Origin: Kordia algicida
GTDB lineage: Bacteria > Bacteroidota > Bacteroidia > Flavobacteriales > Flavobacteriaceae
Assembly: GCF_051013375.1 (NCBI RefSeq)
Contig: NZ_CP142125.1
Direction: 5' to 3' (one strand)
DNA: 64,000 bases
Below the pieces are notes generated by a model. It saw only the letters and a list, made by a program, of their open reading frames with translations, searched no databases and was not told the DNA's origin. Shown piece after piece: positions 41,204 through 49,091 of this stretch; positions within the stretch are counted from its first letter, which is position 1, and each line of letters starts with the position of its first letter. A program made the position numbers and the translations under genes.

Positions 41204-41995
41204 ATGAAAGGTTTGATTCTTTTTCTATTTTTAAGTTGCACAGCTTTTGGTCTTGCCCAAAAATCAATAACTGCGACTTTAAAACAGCAAGACACATTGG
41301 CTGTCGATCGTTTTGTAGCGATGGATAATTTTGGTGCGAAATATGTTATTCAAAACAATATTCTCATCAAAAGAAAAGATAAAAAAGAATGGCAATACAA
41401 TAACTTGCAGCTAGGTAAAATTACTTCGGTTGACATTCTAAATCCGCTAAAAATCACCTTATTTTACGAAGATTTTAATACAGTAATTGTGTTAGATAAT
41501 ACATTAAACGAGATTAAACGCACAGACTTTAATGTAATTGAAGATTTTAAAAATTTAGCCGCAGCCACTACCGCAAACGATCGGAATTTATGGATTTTTG
41601 ACACCAATACGCAACAGTTGGAAATCTTCAACTATGTACAGCAGAAAACTCCAATTCAGAATTTACCCATTCCCGAAAAATTTGTCACGCTCAAAAGTAA
41701 TTACAATTTTTGTCGTGTACTGACAGAAACTGACATCTATCTGTATAATATCTACGGAAGTTTACTTTCTAAAAAGCCATTGCTTGGCGTGACAGATTTT
41801 GACATGACCAATTCAGAAGTGATTTTTTTAAAAGATGAACAACTTTATTATACGCATGAAGACGACGTTTACCTTATAAATTTATCTTCTGATAGAATTG
41901 CGATCAAACAGTTTTCGCTTCACGATGATATCTTGTATATTTACGACGGAATTGTATTGTATCAGTTTCAACTAAAAAAACCAACAAAAGAATAA
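41204..41995 (+). CDS. Hypothetical exported protein, possibly beta-propeller-like
   Basis: 263 residues from the ATG at 41204; the TTG nine bases earlier is not needed. Signal peptide MKGLILFLFLSCTAFGLAQ. The mature part consists of short beta strands with repeating phrases such as DRNLWIFDTNTQQLEIFNYV, ETDIYLYNIYGSLL, EQLYYTHEDDVYLINL and DDILYIYDGIVLYQF, which look like blades of a small beta-propeller. No family name can be given. It lies 75 bases before the deoxynucleoside kinase gene on the same strand. Confidence 0.65.
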   Translation: MKGLILFLFLSCTAFGLAQKSITATLKQQDTLAVDRFVAMDNFGAKYVIQNNILIKRKDKKEWQYNNLQLGKITSVDILNPLKITLFYEDFNTVIVLDNTLNEIKRTDFNVIEDFKNLAAATTANDRNLWIFDTNTQQLEIFNYVQQKTPIQNLPIPEKFVTLKSNYNFCRVLTETDIYLYNIYGSLLSKKPLLGVTDFDMTNSEVIFLKDEQLYYTHEDDVYLINLSSDRIAIKQFSLHDDILYIYDGIVLYQFQLKKPTKE

Positions 41996-42070
41996 AGAAC
42001 GAATATTTTTAGAATCGATTGTAAAATCCAGCAGTCTGATTGTAAAGCAAACACCTAATTACAAAATCAC

Positions 42071-42685
42071 ATGCACGTTGCAATTGCAGGAAACATTGGC
42101 GCAGGAAAAACAACTTTAACGAAACTATTAGCAAAACATTATAAATGGGAACCTCATTTTGAAGATGTAGTTGACAATCCGTATTTGGATGATTTTTACA
42201 CCCAAATGGAACGTTGGAGTTTTAACCTTCAAATTTATTTCTTAAATAGTCGTTTTAGACAAGTTTTACAGATTCGCGAAAGCGGAAAAAAGATCATACA
42301 AGATCGTACCATTTATGAAGATGCGCACATTTTTGCACCCAACCTTCACGCAATGGGTTTGATGACAAATCGTGATTATGAAAATTACCAATCGTTGTTT
42401 GAGTTGATGCAAAAATTAGTAGATGCACCAGATTTATTAATCTATTTACGCGCAGATATTTCTACGCTCGTGGCGCAAATTCACAAACGTGGACGCGATT
42501 ATGAAAACTCCATTAGTATTGATTATTTAAGCAGATTGAACGAACGCTACGAAGCTTGGATTTCAAAATACGATCAAGGGAAACTATTAGTAATTGACGT
42601 AGATAATTTAGATTTTGTAGACAATCCTGAAGATTTAGGAAGCGTGATTAACAAGATTGATGCAGAAATTCACGGATTGTTTTAA
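42071..42685 (+). CDS. Deoxynucleoside kinase
   Basis: 204 residues. P-loop IAGNIGAGKTTLTKLL (from residue 4), the DRTIYEDAHIFA segment (DRx motif) near 80, and the lid-like KRGRDYENSISIDYL near 141. This is the dCK/dGK family, which phosphorylates deoxynucleosides in salvage. It may supply dNMPs together with the CNT transporter at 55739. Which nucleoside it prefers cannot be read from sequence. Confidence 0.9.
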   Translation: MHVAIAGNIGAGKTTLTKLLAKHYKWEPHFEDVVDNPYLDDFYTQMERWSFNLQIYFLNSRFRQVLQIRESGKKIIQDRTIYEDAHIFAPNLHAMGLMTNRDYENYQSLFELMQKLVDAPDLLIYLRADISTLVAQIHKRGRDYENSISIDYLSRLNERYEAWISKYDQGKLLVIDVDNLDFVDNPEDLGSVINKIDAEIHGLF

Positions 42686-42704
42686 GAATCCATTTTTATA
42701 AAAT

Positions 42705-42752
42705 ACAAAGCGGCTGTTTTGGAAAGTTATTTTTTTCAAACAGCCGCTTTGT
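42705..42752. terminator. Bidirectional terminator between the kinase gene and the RiPP precursor
   Basis: ACAAAGCGGCTGTTT (42705-42719) pairs perfectly with AAACAGCCGCTTTGT (42738-42752), a 15-bp stem between two convergent genes. Confidence 0.78.
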
Positions 42753-42765
42753 TATTTTGCAGTTT

Positions 42766-43011
42766 TTAACAGCCTGTATGACAAGTTCTACAATGTATTG
42801 GGTCTGTTAACGGATGAAATGCTGTGATACAATTTCCACAGGTTTGTCCACTACAATTGTTTGAGTAAGTTCCTCCGCTTCCACCGCTTCCTCCGCCACC
42901 GTCATCAGTTGTATCATCATATGGCGGTATGTATCCTCCATTTACTTTTGACAGGTCAGAAACTCGATGTTTTCCTAAAACTAATTTTGTGATTAATTTC
43001 TTTTTTTTCAT
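42766..43011 (-). CDS. Putative class I lanthipeptide-type RiPP precursor (second)
   Basis: An 81-residue peptide. The leader MKKKKLITKLVLGKHRVSDL ends at the GG of KVNGG (residues 24-25), as in the precursor at 10238. The core has a Gly/Ser/Asp-rich linker (DDGGGGSGGSGG region) and six cysteines near the C-terminus (NNCSGQTCGNCIT and HCRTCHTGC), arranged as three CxxC-like pairs. The core is unrelated to the first precursor, while the leader is similar, as expected for RiPP families sharing one modification and export system. No modification enzyme lies nearby. Confidence 0.68.
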   Translation of the reverse strand: MKKKKLITKLVLGKHRVSDLSKVNGGYIPPYDDTTDDGGGGSGGSGGTYSNNCSGQTCGNCITAFHPLTDPIHCRTCHTGC

Positions 43012-43172
43012 GATTTAATAATTCTATGGTTAATATTACTTTTTAAAATACAGAATTATCTAACTAATAATCAGTATTTAACCATACATTTTATACGTGT
43101 TTACACGAAAGAACAACAGTTTTGCTAAAAATTGTTTATTTTTCTATTCTAAAAAAAGTCATTCAAACTTCT

Positions 43173-45677
43173 ATGCTCAATTTTTTCAAAGGATCAAAAG
43201 ACGTACATAAAAAAACGATTGCCAAATTGTATATTTCACATGATTTTTCTGTGTATGATTTACAATCAGTATTGAATTCATTTTTCAAAACCGAATCGCA
43301 ATCCGATCTTACATTTAAAAGAATTTCCAATGGCTTTTCCGTTGATGTAAACGTAGAAACGAACGAAAAAAAAGGAATTGTGACAGCAACGCGACTGCAA
43401 TGCATTCAGAATGACCATATCATTTATGTGGTGGCTGAACATGTTGAAATTGATCTTTCTACATATCAAGAAATTAAAAAACCTGCTGATTTTGACTTAA
43501 AGAAGCAAGCATTTTTTAAACATTTACAAGATCATTTACTCACACTTCAAAACGATCACTTATACGCGTTAAAAAATGAAGAAGACCTTTCATTTGTTAC
43601 TTCTTTAGAAAAGGATACTCAAAATTTCATCTTTCATGTATTGAATATTAGAGAATATATTTTGAGCATTTTGGGTGTTAGCGAAGTAACTTTTAATGAT
43701 TCCGAAAAGGAAAACCCTAAAAATACTTCTTGGTTTTTTGTGTTGACTTCCGAACGAACATTTTTAGTTGGAAAAACACCTGAAGATACTATGATTTTTG
43801 AGCCTGTCTCTAATGAAGATTTCTCAATTTTAAAGAAAACAGGAAAAGATTTAATTACGACAGAAAATCTTTCTTTCTATACAGAATTCATGAACGATTC
43901 TTTATATACAGAATTGCTATCTGTGATTAAAAATACAGGAAATCGTCTGGGGATTTTTGGCGATATTGTCGTAAAAAAATATCATAAAAAAGAAGCACAT
44001 TTAGCATTTGCTTCTCGCCTATTTCAATTGCAAAGTACAACCGCCGATTTGTTTATCAACGAATTGAAGGCTGATATGATTTTAGATTTAAGACGCTTAA
44101 AAGTAGCAGAGGAACAGCATGAATCTTTACTAAAAACGTTCAAAAAACACGTCAATGCACATGAAAGTTTTGGTGAAAATTTAATCACTATTGTAGAAGA
44201 TTGGCAACTCTCATTTATAGAACAAAAGAAACTACTGACTGTTTTACAACCATTGCAGAAGAAGGAAACTGCCAAACATACCATTGCGTTTCACGATCAT
44301 ATGTATGCTAAATTTATTGAAAAAGAAAAGAAAAAAGAAGTCGTTTTTGAATTCAATTTGAATTATGCGAAACATTTGAATAATGCAGAACGATTTACAG
44401 AAGCAATTTCCTTGTACAGAACGATTTACGAAACACTTCCTGATGATAGTATTGCCGATTTGTTACCAAAAAAAACTACGAATTTATTAGAAGGTGAAGG
44501 TGGACGACAGTTAAAAATTACGATTTTAGAAGCCATATTGTACATTCAGAAGCAACTTGATGAAGATGTTTCAAAAACGGAACATCAACTTGCAGAATTG
44601 CAACCTTTGGTAGCCAAAAGAATTGATGCGTTGCAATCACATAAAACCTATCAAGATAAAGCAAAAACAATTCAAGAAGTTTTGCACGCAAAGGAATTGA
44701 CAACAGCAACTATAACACACAGCAATGAATATCAACGCCTTGAAAAAGCGGAAGTTTTAAAAGAAGTTGTACCGAGTTGTTTTAAAAACGCAAAAGGTTT
44801 TTTTGACTCTTTAAATAATTTTATTGCGGCGTTAAATCCGCCAGATTACGATTCGGTAATTTCTTTTTCAGATCGATTGAACTCACACAATTATCCAGAA
44901 ATTATGGAACGTATTACTGCAATTTGTTATGCGTTGCAAATCAATGTTCCTGAGTGTTATATTGGTCGCGGTTCGTATGCAAATTCTGTAATTGGTGTGG
45001 AAGGGAAACCATCTTTTTTAATGATTGGAATCGACTTTTTAAATCCTAAACACACTCGTTATTTGGAAGTGAATGCACTAACTTTTTTGATTGCCATTGA
45101 ATTGGCTCATATGTATTTTGAACATTCTAAAATTACCTCAACCGACGTTTGGCGTGGCGCCGCAGATAAAGGTTTTACCGTAGTGACCATGTTATTAACC
45201 GTATTGCCGTTTGTAGGTAATATTGGAAAAATATTTGGAAATGTTGCCAGCGTAGAAAAGTATGGAAAAATCATCAGTCGTGTAGAACAAGTCGCAGATG
45301 TTGCCGATAAAGGACAAGGATTTGTGGAAGTAAGTGAGAAATTTAATTTGAATCCTTTTAGTAAAGATAAATCGCAAGCAAATGATTCTGAAAATCTACT
45401 GATTACTTCTAGATTGATGGAAATTGTAGCAGATAAAGTTGCGCTGTTATTTTGCAACGATTTAAAAGCTGCTGTAAAAGGTTTGTTAGTCGGATCGAAC
45501 ACGTATGAACAGGATTCTCACATTATTTCGCAATACGGTGTAGAAGCATTTTTAGCGCGTACAAATGAAGAAGGCGAATTTGTGCATCAAGAATTGATTA
45601 TACGTTTGAAAAGTATGTGTGCTTTTTACTTGTCAGATACTTTTGAAGAATTGAAAGAACAGTTGTATGTTTCTTGA
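43173..45677 (+). CDS. Large protein with degenerate M48-like peptidase domain
   Basis: 834 residues from the ATG at 43173 (a TTG-initiated extension to 43122 is unlikely). The first 390 residues are unassigned, with no signal peptide. A helical region about 400-560 (including tetratricopeptide-like NYAKHLNNAERFTEAISLYRTIYE) follows. The C-terminal part resembles M48 peptidases: CYIGRGSYANSVIGVEGKPS near 598, AIELAHMYFEH at 640-651, and RLMEIVADKVALLFCNDLKAA near 755. The zinc motif HExxH has become I642-E643-L-A-H646, so one ligand is missing while the ExxAD glutamate is kept. A non-proteolytic role or altered metal site is likely. Single-gene unit. Confidence 0.6.
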   Translation: MLNFFKGSKDVHKKTIAKLYISHDFSVYDLQSVLNSFFKTESQSDLTFKRISNGFSVDVNVETNEKKGIVTATRLQCIQNDHIIYVVAEHVEIDLSTYQEIKKPADFDLKKQAFFKHLQDHLLTLQNDHLYALKNEEDLSFVTSLEKDTQNFIFHVLNIREYILSILGVSEVTFNDSEKENPKNTSWFFVLTSERTFLVGKTPEDTMIFEPVSNEDFSILKKTGKDLITTENLSFYTEFMNDSLYTELLSVIKNTGNRLGIFGDIVVKKYHKKEAHLAFASRLFQLQSTTADLFINELKADMILDLRRLKVAEEQHESLLKTFKKHVNAHESFGENLITIVEDWQLSFIEQKKLLTVLQPLQKKETAKHTIAFHDHMYAKFIEKEKKKEVVFEFNLNYAKHLNNAERFTEAISLYRTIYETLPDDSIADLLPKKTTNLLEGEGGRQLKITILEAILYIQKQLDEDVSKTEHQLAELQPLVAKRIDALQSHKTYQDKAKTIQEVLHAKELTTATITHSNEYQRLEKAEVLKEVVPSCFKNAKGFFDSLNNFIAALNPPDYDSVISFSDRLNSHNYPEIMERITAICYALQINVPECYIGRGSYANSVIGVEGKPSFLMIGIDFLNPKHTRYLEVNALTFLIAIELAHMYFEHSKITSTDVWRGAADKGFTVVTMLLTVLPFVGNIGKIFGNVASVEKYGKIISRVEQVADVADKGQGFVEVSEKFNLNPFSKDKSQANDSENLLITSRLMEIVADKVALLFCNDLKAAVKGLLVGSNTYEQDSHIISQYGVEAFLARTNEEGEFVHQELIIRLKSMCAFYLSDTFEELKEQLYVS

Positions 45678-45815
45678 AAATACTATTCCACTTTTAACTT
45701 ACCATAACGTCTGATCGAGTGACGAATCTGTGATGTATCGGATCTACTTTGATTTTATAATTCTGTTAGTTAAAACAACAGATAACCACAAGTTTCTTCG
45801 TTCAATTTTAAACAT

Positions 45816-45848
45816 AAAAAAACCGCAATCGTTACAATTGCGGTTTTT
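45816..45848. terminator. Terminator between convergent genes
   Basis: AAAAACCGCAAT/ATTGCGGTTTTT hairpin, usable by the M48-like gene and by hppA, which ends at 45873 on the other strand. Confidence 0.85.
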
Positions 45849-45872
45849 CCCTTCATAAGAAGTCGGTTGTTA

Positions 45873-48182
45873 TTATATATTTTCTTCTTCTAAAGTAACT
45901 GCGTTGATCGCTACATTGTCTTTTGTAGTTTCTTCAACATTCACTTGAATTACATTTTTGTTTACTTCTTCTGCGGTTGCAGTATCTTCAGCATGTCCTC
46001 CTAAAATCGGCGCGATAACCAATCCGATTAAACAAGTCAATTTGATTAAGATGTTCATTGATGGTCCAGAAGTATCTTTAAATGGATCTCCAACAGTATC
46101 ACCAGTTACAGCCGCTTTGTGTGCGTCAGAACCTTTGTATGTCATTTCTCCGTTGATTTCTACACCAGCTTCAAAAGATTTCTTAGCATTATCCCAAGCT
46201 CCACCAGCATTGTTTTGGAAAATTGCCCAAAGTACACCACTTACGGTAACTCCTGCCATATATCCACCTAACATTTCTGCGATCGCTTTGTTTTCCATTC
46301 CAAATGCTAATGGTAAGAAAGCAATTGCCAACGGGAATCCAATAGTTAATAATCCTGGTAACATCATTTCTTTTAAAGATGCTTTTGTAGAAATTGCCAC
46401 ACATTTGTCGTATTCTGGCTTTCCTGTTCCTTCCATAATTCCAGCAATTTCTTTGAACTGACGACGTACTTCGTATACCATTTCCATGGCTGCTTTTCCT
46501 ACGGCGTTCATTGCTAATGCTGAGAATACTACAGGAACCATTCCTCCGATGAATAACATTGCTAATACTGGTGCTTTAAAGATGTTGATTCCGTCAATTC
46601 CTGTAAAGGTTACATACGCTGCAAATAATGCCAACGATGTTAATGCAGCAGAAGCAATAGCAAATCCTTTTCCTGTTGCTGCTGTTGTATTTCCTACTGA
46701 ATCTAGGATATCTGTACGTTCACGTACAATTGGATCTTGTTCGCTCATTTCAGCAATTCCTCCTGCGTTGTCTGCAATAGGTCCGAAAGCGTCAATTGCC
46801 AACTGCATTGCTGTAGTTGCCATCATTGCAGAAGCTGCCATAGCAACTCCGTAGAATCCTGCAAATGCATACGATGCCCAAATAGCAATCGCGAATAATA
46901 ATACAGATGAGAACGTAGAAATCATTCCTGTTGCCAAACCTGCAATAATGTTTGTTCCTGCTCCTGTACTTGATTTTTGTACAATTTCTAAGATTGGTTT
47001 TTTACCTAATCCTGTGTAGTATTCTGTTACTGCCGAGATGACTCCACCAACAACTAAACCTACTAGAGTAGCATAGAATACGCGCATTGAACTAATGCTT
47101 TTCATTAAGTTACCACCATCTTCAGCTTCACCAAAGAATGACATGTTCATTGTTTCTGGTAACATGTATTTACATAAACCAAAACAAGCTACCGCTACTA
47201 ATGCAATTGATGTCCAGTTTCCAACATTCAACGCACCCATAACTTGTGCTTCTTTAGCTTCGTTATTTTTAATTTTTACCAACATTGTTCCGATAACAGA
47301 AATGATAATTCCTGCTCCAGCGATTGCCATTGGTAGTAATACAGGTCCAATTCCAGCGAAACCTTCTGCTGTAATATTTCCACCCATATCTTTAATGATA
47401 TAGTTTCCTAATACCATGGCTGCTAATACCGTTGCAACGTATGAACCAAATAAATCGGCTCCCATTCCTGCTACATCACCAACATTATCCCCTACGTTAT
47501 CTGCAATGGTTGCTGGGTTACGTGGATCATCTTCTGGAATTCCTGCTTCTACTTTTCCTACCAAGTCAGCTCCAACATCGGCAGCTTTTGTATAGATTCC
47601 GCCACCAACACGAGCAAATAATGCGATAGATTCCGCTCCTAATGAGAATCCTGCAAGCGTTTCTAACACAATTGTCATTTGATCTGTATTCGTCCAAGCT
47701 CCTCCCATAAAGTAGTGAAAGAAGATTAGGAAGAAAGCGGTAAGTCCTAAAACTGCTAAACCAGCTACTCCAAGTCCCATAACCGTTCCTCCACCAAATG
47801 AAATTTTCAAAGCGTTAGGTAAACTTGTACGTGCCGCTTGTGTAGTTCTTACATTTGTTTTAGTAGCGATTTTCATTCCAATATTTCCTGCATATGCTGA
47901 AAATACGGCTCCGAAAATAAAAGCAATTACAATCATCCAATGTGTTGTAGGCACAATAAATGAAACTCCTGCAAGTGCGATACTTACGATAATTACGAAT
48001 ATTGCTAGTAAGCGATATTCCGCATTTAAAAAAGCTAATGCACCTTCATATATATGATCTGAAATTTCTTTCATTTTACCGTCTCCGGCATCTTGTTTCA
48101 TTACCCAAGATTTTTTGATGAGCATGTAGATTAAGCCTAGTGCTGCTGCAACTATTGGCATGTAAATCATCATTGATTCCAT
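45873..48182 (-). CDS. hppA: Membrane-bound ion-translocating pyrophosphatase
   Basis: 769 residues with about 16 membrane helices. The catalytic signature is complete: GGGIYTKAADVGADLVGKVE near 210, DDPRNPATIADNVGDNVGD near 230, and DNAKKSFEAG plus DTVGDPFKDTSGPS near 690-725. The cation-dependence position reads GNTTAATGKGF, with Ala where K+-independent enzymes have Lys, so a K+-dependent and possibly Na+-pumping type is inferred. It couples PPi hydrolysis to ion export across the inner membrane. Soluble pyrophosphatase is encoded just upstream. The final 40 residues after the last helix are an acidic extension. Confidence 0.95.
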   Translation of the reverse strand: MESMMIYMPIVAAALGLIYMLIKKSWVMKQDAGDGKMKEISDHIYEGALAFLNAEYRLLAIFVIIVSIALAGVSFIVPTTHWMIVIAFIFGAVFSAYAGNIGMKIATKTNVRTTQAARTSLPNALKISFGGGTVMGLGVAGLAVLGLTAFFLIFFHYFMGGAWTNTDQMTIVLETLAGFSLGAESIALFARVGGGIYTKAADVGADLVGKVEAGIPEDDPRNPATIADNVGDNVGDVAGMGADLFGSYVATVLAAMVLGNYIIKDMGGNITAEGFAGIGPVLLPMAIAGAGIIISVIGTMLVKIKNNEAKEAQVMGALNVGNWTSIALVAVACFGLCKYMLPETMNMSFFGEAEDGGNLMKSISSMRVFYATLVGLVVGGVISAVTEYYTGLGKKPILEIVQKSSTGAGTNIIAGLATGMISTFSSVLLFAIAIWASYAFAGFYGVAMAASAMMATTAMQLAIDAFGPIADNAGGIAEMSEQDPIVRERTDILDSVGNTTAATGKGFAIASAALTSLALFAAYVTFTGIDGINIFKAPVLAMLFIGGMVPVVFSALAMNAVGKAAMEMVYEVRRQFKEIAGIMEGTGKPEYDKCVAISTKASLKEMMLPGLLTIGFPLAIAFLPLAFGMENKAIAEMLGGYMAGVTVSGVLWAIFQNNAGGAWDNAKKSFEAGVEINGEMTYKGSDAHKAAVTGDTVGDPFKDTSGPSMNILIKLTCLIGLVIAPILGGHAEDTATAEEVNKNVIQVNVEETTKDNVAINAVTLEEENI

Positions 48183-48240
48183 ATTTGTTTGTTTGATTTG
48201 TTATTTAAGCGGCGTAAATGTAACAAAATCAAGCATAAAA

Positions 48241-48272
48241 AAAAACCTTCTAAATCGATTTCGAAGGCTTTT
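48241..48272 (-). terminator. Terminator of ppa
   Basis: On the minus strand, AAGCCTTC/GAAGGTTT with an AAATCGATTT inner palindrome and then a T run, 28 bases after the ppa stop codon. It separates ppa from hppA. Confidence 0.75.
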
Positions 48273-48299
48273 TATAAATAATTGTAAAGTATTGTTTCT

Positions 48300-48827
48300 C
48301 TATATCGTAAAGTTCCCGTTTTTTTTATGCTCACTTGCTTCGTAACGTTCAATGCATTTATCCACAATTTCATAAGCTTCTTGGGCATTTCCCCAACCAC
48401 CAACATCAACTTTCTTTTTTTCTAAATCTTTGTATACTTGGAAAAAGTGTGTGATTTCTTTGATTCTGTGTGGATTTAAGTCTTGAATATCGTTGTAACT
48501 ATTCCAAATTGGATCACTTACAGGAACACATACTATTTTTTCGTCTGGTCCTTTTTCGTCTGCCATATGGAAAACACCAATAGGTTTTACTTCCATTACA
48601 CACATTGGGAATGTTGGCTCTGTTCCTAAAACTAATACATCTAGCGGATCGCCATCTAGTGCCAACGTTTCTGGAATAAACCCGTAATCCCCAGGATACA
48701 TCATGGAAGAAAACAGCATTCTGTCGAATCTAATTTTCTTTAAATCAAAGTCATATTCGTATTTGTTTCTACTTCCTTTTGGAATTTCTATCAGTGCATC
48801 AAAGGTTATTTTCTCTTTCGCTGTCAT
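48300..48827 (-). CDS. ppa: Soluble inorganic pyrophosphatase
   Basis: 175 residues from the ATG at 48827 (the ORF extends further up but the family begins here). Family I motifs: IEIPKGSRNKYEYD near 12, the substrate loop YPGDYGFIPETLALDGDPLD near 40-60 with the DGDPLD signature, and KKVDVGGWGNAQEAYEIVDK near 140. It hydrolyses PPi in the cytoplasm. It neighbours the PPi-driven ion pump, with which it competes for substrate. They are separated by a terminator. Confidence 0.95.
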   Translation of the reverse strand: MTAKEKITFDALIEIPKGSRNKYEYDFDLKKIRFDRMLFSSMMYPGDYGFIPETLALDGDPLDVLVLGTEPTFPMCVMEVKPIGVFHMADEKGPDEKIVCVPVSDPIWNSYNDIQDLNPHRIKEITHFFQVYKDLEKKKVDVGGWGNAQEAYEIVDKCIERYEASEHKKNGNFTI

Positions 48828-49091
48828 ATCTTCTTTCTTACGCGTTTTTCTAAAATCGGCTGCAAATTTACATAAAACGTTCAGACTGACCAATGGACTT
48901 ATATTAATATTTTGTTAGCATTGTGCAATTCTTAGTCAAATTAGAGTATTAAAAAAAGATAAATTTTCAATTGAATATTGATAGCTTCGCTAGTATTTTC
49001 TTTTAAGAGAGCTTTCTAAAAGATTTGACAGTAAATAAAAACGGTTACTATTTTTCAATGATAACCAATTAATATTTTGCAGGAAGTATTT

